DNA of 59,032 nt from an uncultured delta proteobacterium (GTDB taxonomy: Bacteria; Myxococcota_A; Polyangia; Polyangiales; Polyangiaceae), in contig CAIVJW010000281.1 in the NCBI GenBank assembly GCA_903906315.1, positions 1-59,032 of the forward strand. Reading direction: 5' to 3'. The notes beneath the pieces are model-generated. The model was given only the letters and a program-made list of their open reading frames with translations, had not been told where the DNA came from and did not search any database. How positions within the stretch are numbered: the first letter of the stretch is position 1; every line of letters starts with the position of its first letter. This document shows, one piece after another, positions 8,914-17,788 of this stretch. The position numbers and the translations under genes were made by a program.

Positions 8914-9781
8914 CGCCTTCATCGACGAGCTCGCCGCACAGGCGGCCCTCGACTCGCGGATCGCCCTGGTCGTCGGCGACCTCGGGTTCTCCGTCGTCGA
9001 GCCGTTCGCCGATCGCTTCCCCGACCGGTTCGTCAACTCGGGTGTCGCAGAGCAGAACATGATGGGGCTCGCGGCCGGCATGGCTTCGGAGGGCTACCAC
9101 CCGTTCGTCTACTCGATCGCCAATTTTCCCGTGTTCCGCTGCGCGGAACAGATCCGCAACGACGTCGAATACCATGACCTTCCCGTGACGATCGTCGCCG
9201 TGGGCGGCGGCCTCGCCTACGGCAACCTCGGCTACTCGCACCACGCCGTGCAAGACTACGGCTTCATGCGGATGTTGCCCAGCATGCTCATCGCCGCACC
9301 GGGCGACCCGATGGAAGTGCGCGCCTGTGTCCGGTACCTCGCCAGACACCCGCAGCCCTCTTACCTCCGGCTCGGCAAGGCAGGCGAGGCGTGCCTGCAC
9401 GGAGACGTCCCCGAGGTCACCCCCGGTCGGTGGATCAAGATCGTCGGTGGCGACGGAACGAACACGTTCCTGACCACCGGAGCGACGTTGCCCCTCGCGC
9501 GTGAGTGGCTCGACCACCAAGACTACCAGGGCTGGGCCCTGCACTCACTGCCCCTGTGGGGCATGAGGACCAAGGCGCTGCAAGCTGCCCAGGCAGTAGC
9601 GTGGAAGCGGGTCATCTCGGTCGAGGACCACCTTCAGGACGCAGGCTTTGGCTCTTGGCTCCTCGAGTCATGCCTGCCGCTCGCCGGAAGGCCGGCGATC
9701 GAGATCCGGGGATTGTCCAGCGAGATCTTCGGCAAGGTCGGTACGCAGTCCCGCCTGAACGCACTCGGTGGCCTCAAGTGA
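8906..9781 (+). CDS. transketolase-like enzyme, C-terminal (pyrimidine-binding) subunit
   Basis: 291 residues corresponding to the middle and C-terminal domains of transketolase. The motif GVAEQN at 46-51 carries the catalytic Glu49 that activates the thiamine aminopyrimidine, and the following segment (GLAAGMASEGYHPFVYS) is typical of the Pyr domain. The C-terminal domain follows from about residue 170. ATG 8906 lies inside the end of the N-subunit gene, so both are co-translated. It is one half of the predicted TPP-dependent enzyme; see the N-subunit for context. A gap of 78 bp separates it from the flippase gene. Confidence 0.9.
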   Translation: MRSAFIDELAAQAALDSRIALVVGDLGFSVVEPFADRFPDRFVNSGVAEQNMMGLAAGMASEGYHPFVYSIANFPVFRCAEQIRNDVEYHDLPVTIVAVGGGLAYGNLGYSHHAVQDYGFMRMLPSMLIAAPGDPMEVRACVRYLARHPQPSYLRLGKAGEACLHGDVPEVTPGRWIKIVGGDGTNTFLTTGATLPLAREWLDHQDYQGWALHSLPLWGMRTKALQAAQAVAWKRVISVEDHLQDAGFGSWLLESCLPLAGRPAIEIRGLSSEIFGKVGTQSRLNALGGLK

Positions 9782-9859
9782 TGCTCTCGCTCGCCGGCGC
9801 CTGGCACTGCGGCAACGCAAGAGGCCGCACGGCCCGAACGCGAAGGTGAGGGCAGCCGG

Positions 9860-11224
9860 GTGCGGGCACTCTTCTTTCGCTTGGGGGTCGACCGGGCCGT
9901 GCTGCTCACCCTGTTCGCGCGCGGCTGGGGAGTCGGCGCCGGACTGCTCACGATTGGCTTCGTGACGCGATTTCTCTCTCCGGAGCTTCAGGGCTTTTAC
10001 TATACGTTCTACAGCCTAATCGCTCTCCAAGTCTTCGCTGAACTCGGGCTTAACTTCGCGATCGTCCAGTTTAGCAGCCACGAGATGGCACACCTGACCT
10101 GGGCGCCCGACGGTACGGTCACCGGCGACCCCGGCGCCAAACGGCGGCTTCAATCGCTGCTCAGCTTCGCGGTCACGTGGTTCGGAGTAGCCGCGGTACT
10201 GTTGGTCGCGGTCCTCGGCCCCGCCGGCGTCCGCTTCTTCGCTCGCGCCTCCGCCGCCGCCGGCGGCACGAGCGTCGCGGTCCCCTGGCTGCTGCTCGTC
10301 GTGTTCTCCGCGGCGAACCTGCTGGTCAATGCGTTCGCAGCCTTGCTCGAAGGCTGCGGACGGGTCGCCGAGACAGTGTTACTTCGCCTCTTTCAGTCCG
10401 TCGCCGCGACTCTCGGCATCTGGGCGATGCTCGGCGCCGGCGGGCGCCTCTATGCCGTCGCCGCGAGCAGCTCGATGATGACGCTCGTGGGAGCCGCGTG
10501 GCTTCTCCTTCGCCATCGGGCGTTCTATCGAGACCTTCTGGCCCATCCGAGGACGCTCCCGGGGATGAGCTGGCGAAGGGAACTCTGGCCCTTCCAGTGG
10601 CGCATCGCAGTCAGCTTCACAAGCGGCTACATGCTCACCCAGCTTTTCAACCCGCTGCTTCTCAGCCTTCGCGGCCCCGCGGAGGCTGGGCGCATGGGCC
10701 TCAGTCTTCAGGTACTGTCAGCCATGAACGGGGCAGCCATCGCCTGGATCACGACCAAGGCCCCAACCTACGGCCAGCTGATCGCCAAGGGCCAGACGCA
10801 AGCACTGAAGGCACTCTTCGGGCGCGGGGTCGCCCAGTCGTTCGCGTTCTTGGTACTCAGCATGTTTTCCGTCTGGAGCATGCTTCTCTACCTGTCGACC
10901 ACAGGGTCGAAGTACGCGATGCGTGTCCTCCCCCTCCCGCTGTTCTCGCTGCTGTGCCTCGCCGGTCTGGGGAACCACTTCGTCATGGCACAGGCGGCCT
11001 ATCTGCGGGCTCACAAGCAGGAGCCCTTCATGTGGCTGTCCATCGCGAACGGCTTTGCGACGGCGGCGCTCGCGATCCCTCTCGTATCGCTCTGGGGCGC
11101 AGGCGGCGCTGTCATCGCGTACACGTGCACCGCCCTCTTGATCGGATTTGGGGGAGGCACGTTCGTGTTCCTTCGCAAACGTCGACAGTGGGACACCCAG
11201 CGGGCGGAGCCAACTGCATCATGA
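9860..11224 (+). CDS. Wzx-like polysaccharide flippase (MOP superfamily)
   Basis: 454 residues with about twelve hydrophobic segments, starting directly with RFLSPELQGFYYTFYSL, the N-terminal pattern of Wzx/polysaccharide-transport proteins. Such proteins flip undecaprenyl-pyrophosphate-linked repeat units across the inner membrane. The start is GTG 9860, about 9 nt after a purine-rich GGTGAGG; the stop overlaps the next ATG in ATGA at 11221-11224, so the GT2 gene is coupled. It is the only flippase candidate in the window. The residues between about 80 and 100 form a small hydrophilic insertion with the phrase TWAPDGTVTGDPGAKRR, which is not a usual feature. The family is poorly conserved, so the call rests on topology and context. 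Confidence 0.8.
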   Translation: MRALFFRLGVDRAVLLTLFARGWGVGAGLLTIGFVTRFLSPELQGFYYTFYSLIALQVFAELGLNFAIVQFSSHEMAHLTWAPDGTVTGDPGAKRRLQSLLSFAVTWFGVAAVLLVAVLGPAGVRFFARASAAAGGTSVAVPWLLLVVFSAANLLVNAFAALLEGCGRVAETVLLRLFQSVAATLGIWAMLGAGGRLYAVAASSSMMTLVGAAWLLLRHRAFYRDLLAHPRTLPGMSWRRELWPFQWRIAVSFTSGYMLTQLFNPLLLSLRGPAEAGRMGLSLQVLSAMNGAAIAWITTKAPTYGQLIAKGQTQALKALFGRGVAQSFAFLVLSMFSVWSMLLYLSTTGSKYAMRVLPLPLFSLLCLAGLGNHFVMAQAAYLRAHKQEPFMWLSIANGFATAALAIPLVSLWGAGGAVIAYTCTALLIGFGGGTFVFLRKRRQWDTQRAEPTAS

Positions 11225-12306
11225 GCGCGAGCCTGAAAAACGAGGTCAGCCGAGGTCAGCCTGAGCTATCGATTTGCGTCCCGACGTACAATCGGGCGGC
11301 GTGCCTGGAGAAGCTCTTCGGCTGCCTCGCGCAGATCAAAGTGGCACACGGGAACGACGTCGAGATCTGCATCTCGAACAACCACTCTCTTGACGACACG
11401 GCGGCCGTCATTGAGAGATGGCGGGCGCGGCTCGAGCTCGCCACCGTGACCCAGCCTACCAACATCGGCGCGACGCGCAACGTCGCCGAGGTCGCACGGC
11501 TCGCCTCTGGTCGATGGATCATGTTCCTCGGCGACGATGACGCGCTGAACGCCTCCAGCTTCGCGGAGCTTCTCCGCGTGCTCCGAACCGCGCCGGACGA
11601 TGAATGGATCCTCGCCGGAGTCGGGGACGGTGACGGCGGCGAGACCCTCCTCGGCGACCTCAGAGAGGGCCGGCACACGGCGGAAGCCTTCCGATGGCAG
11701 GTCGCCCGCCGCGGGCTCTTCCCGTTCGGGTTCATCGGAATGCACGTCTTCTCGGCGGCGCTTCGCCCCGTCCTACTCGGCCTCTCTCTCGAGGAGACGC
11801 AGCCTTGGCCCCACGTTGCCCTATTCCTACGGCACCTCGCCCGCGGTGCATTTCGCGTCTTCCGGCGCCCCGTCGTCCACCAAGCCGGCGCCGGGCGGGA
11901 GCTCTTCTGGCGCCAAGGAGACTGGGTCAAGATCAGCCTCGCAAAGCTGAACCTCATCGCGGGAGCACGCCGAGATGAGCCCGGCCTCGAGTTCTACTAC
12001 GACGTCCTTGCGGCCCGAGAACTGTACTCCGCGAGGAGCCTCGGCGACCTCGCCCGGTGGCGGTTCTTCGAGCCCGCCGAGTTTCGAGGCGACGCCCTCG
12101 GCGCCCACTGGGCGCGCTACCGGCTGCTGGGCGCTTCGAGCGTCCTTGCCATACCGCACGGCGCACTCCTGATCGCGCTCTACGCCACCCCCACCGGGTC
12201 GCTTCGCCTCGCTGAGCGCCTAACCGGACGCGGCGACAGCGCCGCGCGCTACGTCGCTCGACGCGCGCGCCTCGGGCAATTCGATGGCGTGAAGCGCGGC
12301 CTCTGA
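11221..12306 (+). CDS. GT2-family glycosyltransferase
   Basis: 361 residues. The N-terminus ELSICVPTYNRAACLEKL is the nucleotide-binding start of GT-A GT2 enzymes, and GDDDA around residues 104-108 supplies the metal-binding DxD. The C-terminal 150 residues are variable, as usual for the family. The ATG at 11221 overlaps the flippase stop. A longer open frame extends upstream to 10177, but that part runs over the flippase gene in another frame and is not coding. It ends the plus-strand operon and converges on the C-methyltransferase gene with only 15 bp between the stops; a perfect 12-bp palindrome at 12311-12322 lies in this junction. Sugar specificity unknown. Confidence 0.88.
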   Translation: MSASLKNEVSRGQPELSICVPTYNRAACLEKLFGCLAQIKVAHGNDVEICISNNHSLDDTAAVIERWRARLELATVTQPTNIGATRNVAEVARLASGRWIMFLGDDDALNASSFAELLRVLRTAPDDEWILAGVGDGDGGETLLGDLREGRHTAEAFRWQVARRGLFPFGFIGMHVFSAALRPVLLGLSLEETQPWPHVALFLRHLARGAFRVFRRPVVHQAGAGRELFWRQGDWVKISLAKLNLIAGARRDEPGLEFYYDVLAARELYSARSLGDLARWRFFEPAEFRGDALGAHWARYRLLGASSVLAIPHGALLIALYATPTGSLRLAERLTGRGDSAARYVARRARLGQFDGVKRGL

Positions 12307-12321
12307 GCGGGTCGCCGGCGA

Positions 12322-13479
12322 CTACTTGGCTCCTTCCCCGGGGAGGGCGAGTTGGAGACGGTGCCCGAGCGTCGCTACCACGCCACAGAATCCCAACTCC
12401 TCGCGCAGGGTCCGCTCGACCTCGCGCCGGTATGCCATCGCAGAAATGACGACGGCATCGATGGACGCCCCGACGAGCGCCGACGGCGCCTCGACCCGCA
12501 GGTGAGAGACCGGCGTGAACAGCCCCAGCTTGTTCGGATCGCTGTCAACGAGCAGGTCCAGATCGCGAATCCCCGCCGACGCGAGGATGCTGAGCCCCTT
12601 CCCTCCCGCCCCCCAGACGGCGACCTTCTTGCCCTGAGCGCGGTAGGAATCGATGAACGCCTTCAGCTCCGTGCCGAGCGAGCCGACCGCGCGCTGAATG
12701 CCAGCTAGCTGCGCCGTGTCGGCCCGCCTTACGACAGCGACATCGTACTCGTCGAACATGCTCTGCGTGAGAGAGAGCACGTCGAATCCGTTCATCTCAA
12801 GCGCCATACGCAGCGTCTTCCACGAGAAGTAGTTCACATGGTCCGCGAAAAAGTCATAGAAACGGCCGTCCTCGATGGCCTTCTCGAGACTAGGAACCTC
12901 GACGAGGCCAACCCCACCGGGCGCCAGGTTTTCATGAATGCCCGTAAGGAAGTCGTGGATATCCGGCACGTGCTCGAGCACCTGCCGCGTCACGAATCCG
13001 TCGAACGGCCCCCCCTCGAGGCGCCGTCCGCTCGTGACGTACCCGCCTTCGACCATGTGACCGCGTCGCAAAGCAATTTCGCGCGTGCGGCGTGAGGGCT
13101 CCACGCCCGAGACCGCAGCGCCGGCTGCCTTGAGGTGGTCCAGGTAGCTCCCGTCGCCGCAGCCAATCTCCGCGACCCTCTTCCCGACCAAGCCCAGCCC
13201 CTCAACGAACTCCCGCGCCTGCGTCGCCTGAAACTCCTGCATCTGCACCGAGTGCGTCGCCACCATCATGTAGTCGTCGTAATATTCGTCCTCCAAACTG
13301 GGACGAATCTGCACGAAGCCGCACGCGGCGCACGAACATACTACTAGGTGAACCGCCCGGTCAGCGGCCAGCTCCGTCGCCCGAAGCAACCGCTGGACGT
13401 TCCGAGGTGCGTTGTCGATCGTCATCACCTCGCGCAGCAAGGCCCGACCACAGAGGCGGCAGCAGTTATCCGATTTCAC
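12322..13479 (-). CDS. sugar C-methyltransferase (TylC3-like), copy 1
   Basis: 385 residues in three parts. The N-terminal zinc-binding segment has CxxC at 7/10 and CxxC at 50/53. The conserved DEYYDDY follows at 64-70. The SAM-binding Rossmann domain has EIGCGDG at 104-110. The C-terminal domain starts with the phrase VAVWGAGGKG, typical of the C-methyltransferase tail. A catalytic-type motif DHVNYF occurs at 213-218; the paralogue and TylC3 relatives have Glu-His here. Relatives transfer methyl from SAM to the carbon next to the keto group of nucleotide-activated 4-keto-6-deoxyhexoses. The ATG overlaps the stop of the paralogous gene by 4 bp. Last gene of the CDP-sugar operon, so its substrate is probably a CDP-4-keto-6-deoxyhexose. 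Confidence 0.88.
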   Translation of the reverse strand: MKSDNCCRLCGRALLREVMTIDNAPRNVQRLLRATELAADRAVHLVVCSCAACGFVQIRPSLEDEYYDDYMMVATHSVQMQEFQATQAREFVEGLGLVGKRVAEIGCGDGSYLDHLKAAGAAVSGVEPSRRTREIALRRGHMVEGGYVTSGRRLEGGPFDGFVTRQVLEHVPDIHDFLTGIHENLAPGGVGLVEVPSLEKAIEDGRFYDFFADHVNYFSWKTLRMALEMNGFDVLSLTQSMFDEYDVAVVRRADTAQLAGIQRAVGSLGTELKAFIDSYRAQGKKVAVWGAGGKGLSILASAGIRDLDLLVDSDPNKLGLFTPVSHLRVEAPSALVGASIDAVVISAMAYRREVERTLREELGFCGVVATLGHRLQLALPGEGAK

Positions 13480-14651
13480 GCTCTGACTCCCGCGCTCATG
13501 CGTTCCTGAATCACCCGAAGACCACCGTCCACAAGCGCAATTCGCCCTCGGAAATGGTAGCGCTCCTCCAGCACTTGGCGGATCTCGCGCTGGTAGGCCG
13601 GTGCCGTGATGACGATCGCCTGCACATCTCGCTCGCGCAGGATGTCCGGGTGGGACACCACCAAGTGCGAAACCGGGGTAAAGCGACCAAGCTTGTGCGG
13701 GTCGCTGTCAAGCACGTGGTCCACGCCACGCAGGTCGGCGCAGGCCAGTATGCTCAAGCCTTTGCCACCAGCGCCCCAGACGGCAACTTCGCCGCCGAGT
13801 CGCTTGCTATCGGCGACAAAGGCACTGACCGCCGCAGACAGCTCGGCGACGCCTCGCTCGGCAGCGCCGAAATCGGGCGCCGGCGGCAAGCTCACGAGCG
13901 CGCAGAGGGCCTCACCCTCGATGGCGGGCGCCGTCTCCAGCACTTCAAAGCCGTGAAGCTCGAGCGCGAGTCGCAACGTCGTCGGCGTGAAGTAGTTCAC
14001 GTGCTCGGGGATGAAGTCGAAGTACCGCCCCTCGAGCCGAAGCTTGTCGAAGTTCGGCACCTCGACCAGCCCGACAGCCCCCGCCTTCATTTGTCGCCGG
14101 ACGCCGAGAACGAACGAGGCGATGTCCCCCACATGCTCGAGAACCTGCCTCGTAACGAACGCATCGAAAGGCGCGTCCGCGATGCCTCGATCCGCGGGAA
14201 GCACCCCGGCGTCCACCGTCAGCCCCCGAGTGAGGGCGATTGCCCGCTGGGCCGCCGACGGCTCGATCCCGCGGGCGACCGCACCGGCAAGCGCCAGACA
14301 CTCGAGGTAGGACCCATCCCCGCACCCGACCTCCAGGACCCGCTTGCCCTCGAGGCCAAAGCGCCGAACGAAAGCTGTGGCTTGCTCGAGCTGCGCCGCG
14401 CGCATCTGCGGCGAGAACGACGGGGCGTTCACGTAGTCCTCATAGTACTCGTCGGCCGGGGCCGTCGGCAACATCACGAAGCCGCACTGCCCACACGCGA
14501 ACATCGTCAGGTCAACGCCGCGGTCCGACGCGACTTCGTGCGAGCCCAGAAGTCGGTGGTTCCAACGCGGCATGTTCCCGAGGTGAAACGCCCGCTCCAG
14601 CGCCTCGCAACCACAGAGGCGACAACGCATAAGGTCCTTCTTGCTCGTCAT
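13476..14651 (-). CDS. sugar C-methyltransferase (TylC3-like), copy 2
   Basis: 391 residues, clearly paralogous to the next gene along its whole length. It has CxxC pairs at 10/13 and 53/56, DEYYEDY at 67-73, EVGCGDG at 107-113, the catalytic-type EHVNYF and the C-terminal VAVWGAGGKG segment. The start MTSKKD at 14651 is preferred because homology to the paralogue begins there; the open frame extends 51 codons further upstream, but these overlap the end of the reductase gene and look non-coding. A 76-bp gap separates it from that gene. Predicted to C-methylate a CDP-4-keto-6-deoxy sugar. Two adjacent copies that have drifted apart suggest two positions or two substrates. Confidence 0.88.
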   Translation of the reverse strand: MTSKKDLMRCRLCGCEALERAFHLGNMPRWNHRLLGSHEVASDRGVDLTMFACGQCGFVMLPTAPADEYYEDYVNAPSFSPQMRAAQLEQATAFVRRFGLEGKRVLEVGCGDGSYLECLALAGAVARGIEPSAAQRAIALTRGLTVDAGVLPADRGIADAPFDAFVTRQVLEHVGDIASFVLGVRRQMKAGAVGLVEVPNFDKLRLEGRYFDFIPEHVNYFTPTTLRLALELHGFEVLETAPAIEGEALCALVSLPPAPDFGAAERGVAELSAAVSAFVADSKRLGGEVAVWGAGGKGLSILACADLRGVDHVLDSDPHKLGRFTPVSHLVVSHPDILRERDVQAIVITAPAYQREIRQVLEERYHFRGRIALVDGGLRVIQERMSAGVRA

Positions 14652-14727
14652 AGTTGCTCCGCAGACGTGATGGCCGACCAAGCCTCGAAACGAGGGAGGC
14701 GCATACGCCCCTGGCGACGCGGCCGTC

Positions 14728-15669
14728 TCATGCTCGCCGCGACGGGTCGCCGAGTCCGAGGTCCCCGCGAAGATGATCGACAACACCTCGCACACCATCT
14801 GCAAGCGGCACCGCCGGCACGAACCCCGTCGCCCTCGTCAACGCCGAGATGTCCGCCTCGAGATGCATGACCTGGTCCGCCCGATACTGAACCTCCCCAA
14901 ACCCGAGGGGCAGCGACGGGTCGATGTAGTCTCGGATGAACGTGATGACCTCGCGCAGCGGCCGCGCCTCGCCTGAGCCGAGGTTAAAGACCCCGCTCAC
15001 GTCGCAGTCCAGAGTGGCGATCACCGCCCGGGCAACGTCCTCAACGTGAAGGAAATCCCAGCGCTGGTCCGCGGCGGTCAAGGCAGGGCGCTCACCGAGC
15101 AGAAGACGGCGAACAAGGTAAGGAATCAGCCAGCTCGGATCATCACCCGGCCCGTAGGACGAGAACAGCCGGAGCCACGCGAAGGAGCGACCCGACACGA
15201 CGGCCATGCGCTCGAGAAGCACACACACGGCGAGCTTCGCCGCGCCGTACACGGTCGTCGGCGCAAGGGGTGCATCCTCGCGAATGCGACCGGACTGAGG
15301 ACCATACTCCGCCTGCGAGCCGACGCCGACGAAGCGCGCAGCGCCGAGCGCCTCGGTGAGAAGGTACAGCTCGATGGCGGCGCCGACGTTCTTCGCTTGA
15401 TCCACGTTGTTGCGGTCCGAGCCCCGGACGCCCTCCCATGCGAGGTGAACAACGCCCTCCGGCGCGAACGCCGCGACCGCTTCGCGCACTTCGCCGAGAC
15501 GAAAGATGTCCCCGCGGATCACCTGGACCCGGTCGAGGAGATCGCCGATACGCCGCGTGTCGCTCGCTGGGCGCAGCAATACCGCGACGGGACGGCCTTG
15601 CCGAACCATCTGCCGCACGACAGCCGCCCCGACGAAGCCGGACGCCCCCGTCACCAGCGCTCTCTTCAT
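14728..15669 (-). CDS. SDR-family NDP-sugar reductase/epimerase
   Basis: 313 residues of the extended short-chain dehydrogenase family. TGASGFVG at 7-14 binds NAD(P); Ser118 and YGAAK (Tyr141, Lys145) form the catalytic triad. FSSYGPGDDPSW and WDFLHVEDVARA are typical of NDP-sugar epimerases/reductases. Its ATG overlaps the stop of the CDP-glucose 4,6-dehydratase gene, and two C-methyltransferase genes follow. In the described CDP-3-C-methyl-6-deoxyhexose pathway of Bacillus cereus a ketoreductase acts after dehydratase and C-methyltransferase, so 4-ketoreduction of the methylated sugar is the likely step here. Epimerisation is the alternative. Confidence 0.85.
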   Translation of the reverse strand: MKRALVTGASGFVGAAVVRQMVRQGRPVAVLLRPASDTRRIGDLLDRVQVIRGDIFRLGEVREAVAAFAPEGVVHLAWEGVRGSDRNNVDQAKNVGAAIELYLLTEALGAARFVGVGSQAEYGPQSGRIREDAPLAPTTVYGAAKLAVCVLLERMAVVSGRSFAWLRLFSSYGPGDDPSWLIPYLVRRLLLGERPALTAADQRWDFLHVEDVARAVIATLDCDVSGVFNLGSGEARPLREVITFIRDYIDPSLPLGFGEVQYRADQVMHLEADISALTRATGFVPAVPLADGVRGVVDHLRGDLGLGDPSRRA

Positions 15670-16742
15670 GACTCCTCTCGAATGGCCTGGTGGCTACTGA
15701 TTTGCTCGAGCATCACCTCTCGAAGGGCACCTCGTGCCGCGTAGGTACGGTGCCATTCCGCCACCGCGGCGACTGCACGGCTGAGACGCCAACGCGGTAG
15801 CCAGCCGAGCAACGAACGGGACTTCGAACAGTCGAGCTTAAGACACGTCGCTTCGTGAGGCTGAGGGCTCTCGTCGAGCACCCAACTCACCCCGTCGCCC
15901 CACTCCGCGACCAGACGCTCGACGACCCACTGTACCGGGCGAGCATCGCCGTCTTCCGGGCCGAAATTCCACGCCTCGGCGAACCGGTGCCCATCCGCCT
16001 CATGCAACGCTTCCGCAAGTCGCAGGTAGCCGCTGAGAGGCTCCAGGACGTGCTGCCAAGGACGTATCGATCGCGGATTGCGAACACGGACGGGCTCGCG
16101 ACGCTCGAGCGACCGGATGATATCAGGCACGAGCCGATCGTTCGCCCAATCGCCGCCACCGATGACGTTGCCCGCGCGTGCGGTCGCGACGGAAGTGCCA
16201 GACGATTCGAAGAACGACCTCCGGTAGGCCGAAGTCACGAGCTCGGCGCACCCCTTGCTGCTCGAGTACGGATCAAATCCGCCCATGGGCTCATTTTCTC
16301 GGTAGCCCCAGGGCCATTCCCGGTTCTCGTAGCACTTGTCGGTCGTGACATTGACCACCGCCCGCACACCTGGCGTCCGACGCACCGCCTCAAGTAGATG
16401 CACCGTGCCGAGAACGTTGACCGAGTAGGTCTCCACAGGGCTCGCGTAGGACTGCCGCACGAGCGGCTGGGCGGCGAGGTGAAACACGACCTCTGGACGC
16501 ACCCGCCTCAGGGTCTGCAGCACTAGCTCCTCGTCCCGAACGTCAGCGATCGTGCTGCTCGCCATCCCGGTCACCAGGTCGCACGCGACGAACAGGCTTG
16601 GGTCCGTCGGCGGCTGGAGCGCGTAGCCGTGCACCTCGGCAGCCAAGGACTGCAACCAGAAGGAAAGCCAGCTACCTTTGAACCCGGTGTGGCCCGTGAC
16701 GAGCACGCGCCTTCCCCGCCAGAATTCCGGACGTACGGTCAC
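15666..16742 (-). CDS. rfbG: CDP-glucose 4,6-dehydratase
   Basis: 358 residues, the normal length for RfbG. GHTGFKG at 17-23 is the glycine-rich NAD loop, TTDKCYEN at 133-140 holds the catalytic Asp135-Lys136 pair, and Tyr159/Lys163 (YSSSK) form the YxxxK motif. It converts CDP-glucose to CDP-4-keto-6-deoxyglucose. The open frame runs 49 codons further upstream, but homology begins at FWRGRRVLVTG; GTG 16742 is the likely start because it overlaps the stop of rfbF in GTGA, and the end overlaps the next ATG in the same way. Second step of the CDP-sugar operon. Confidence 0.95.
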   Translation of the reverse strand: MTVRPEFWRGRRVLVTGHTGFKGSWLSFWLQSLAAEVHGYALQPPTDPSLFVACDLVTGMASSTIADVRDEELVLQTLRRVRPEVVFHLAAQPLVRQSYASPVETYSVNVLGTVHLLEAVRRTPGVRAVVNVTTDKCYENREWPWGYRENEPMGGFDPYSSSKGCAELVTSAYRRSFFESSGTSVATARAGNVIGGGDWANDRLVPDIIRSLERREPVRVRNPRSIRPWQHVLEPLSGYLRLAEALHEADGHRFAEAWNFGPEDGDARPVQWVVERLVAEWGDGVSWVLDESPQPHEATCLKLDCSKSRSLLGWLPRWRLSRAVAAVAEWHRTYAARGALREVMLEQISSHQAIREES

Positions 16743-17506
16743 GCCTTCCAAGGTGCCTCGTTTCGCCCCCAGAGGTGCTCCAAGTAGTTCTTGTCTCGTA
16801 GGGTATCCATGGGCATCCAAAAGCCCCGATGCTTGTAGGCTTCGAGCTCGCCGGAGGCGGCGAGCTGGGTGAGCGGCTGTCCTTCCCAAGACATGGAGTC
16901 ATCCTCGACGAGGTCAATGCAGGTCGGCGAGAGCACGAAGAATCCCCCGTTGACCCACCCCTCGCCGCCCTGAGCCTTCTCGACGAACCCGCGCACGGAA
17001 GATCCCGCGAGATCGAGGGCGCCGTAGCGGCCCGCCGGTTGCACGGCGGTGACTGTCGCACGCTTGCCGTGCGTGCGATGGAAGGCGACGAGCGAAGTGA
17101 TGTCGACGTCCGCGACGCCGTCACCGTAGGTCATGCAGAACGCATCATCTCCCTCGACGTAGCGCGCAACGCGTTTGAGCCGCCCCCCGGTCATGGTGTG
17201 CTCACCCGTGTCCACCAGCGTCACGCGCCAAGGCTCGGCGTTGTGCGAGTGTACTTCCATCTGGTTGTTCTGCATGTCGAAGGTGACGTCCGACATGTGG
17301 AGGAAGTAGTTGGCAAAGTACTCCTTGATCACATAGCCCCTGTAGCCACAGCAGATGACGAAGTCACGAATGCCGTGCGCCGAGTACGACCTCATGATGT
17401 GCCAGAGGATTGGCTTTCCGCCAATCTCCACCATCGGTTTGGGCTTCAGATGCGTCTCCTCCGAGATCCGCGTGCCGAGGCCCCCCGCGAGAATCACTGC
17501 CTTCAT
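16739..17506 (-). CDS. rfbF: glucose-1-phosphate cytidylyltransferase
   Basis: 255 residues matching RfbF along the full length. It starts MKAVILAGGLGTRISEETH, followed by LKPKPMVEIGGKPILWHIM, the nucleotide-binding loop and sugar-1-phosphate platform; later landmarks are CCGYRGYVIKEYF, TGGRLKR and TYGDGVADV. It makes CDP-glucose from CTP and glucose-1-phosphate and so feeds rfbG. First gene of the minus-strand CDP-sugar operon (17506 to 12322), in which every junction but one overlaps by 4 bp. The 282-bp gap upstream has two hairpins and probably its own promoter. Confidence 0.95.
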   Translation of the reverse strand: MKAVILAGGLGTRISEETHLKPKPMVEIGGKPILWHIMRSYSAHGIRDFVICCGYRGYVIKEYFANYFLHMSDVTFDMQNNQMEVHSHNAEPWRVTLVDTGEHTMTGGRLKRVARYVEGDDAFCMTYGDGVADVDITSLVAFHRTHGKRATVTAVQPAGRYGALDLAGSSVRGFVEKAQGGEGWVNGGFFVLSPTCIDLVEDDSMSWEGQPLTQLAASGELEAYKHRGFWMPMDTLRDKNYLEHLWGRNEAPWKA

Positions 17507-17584
17507 GTGCGACCTCTATCGCGCCCGTCCGCGGGCCGCAGCCCCAAGAGGCGCGCACTGCCCATACCACATCCGCCCCCCTCC

Positions 17585-17622
17585 GGAGCGCCGCAGCGCT
17601 CCCGCCGGTTGGCGCCGGCGGG
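17585..17622. terminator. two adjacent hairpins between the aminotransferase and CDP-sugar operons
   Basis: GGAGCGC (17585-17591) pairs with GCGCTCC (17596-17602) around a 4-nt loop, and CCCGCCGG (17601-17608) pairs with CCGGCGGG (17615-17622) around six bases. They lie about 170-200 nt downstream of the aminotransferase stop. The stems share two bases, so they are mutually exclusive at the base of each. The gap 17507-17788 otherwise shows no gene; termination of block B is the simplest reading. No T-run is present. Confidence 0.3.
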
Positions 17623-17788
17623 GAGCCCCAATGCGCTCGCAAGCGCTGATTCCGCTCGGGCCTCCATCCGCCGAATCGTGTCGGATGGGAGAGACACTTG
17701 CAAGACGATTTCGCGATCCGACGGGCGTCGCTCTGCAAGAGCGCGACGCGTTCGAGATTCCCGCGATCCGCAAGGCACCTCCGACCGC

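Noticed and set aside
10177-11220. N-terminal extension of the GT2 gene
   Set aside because: It reads the flippase gene in another frame; the GT2 fold starts just after ATG 11221, which overlaps the flippase stop.
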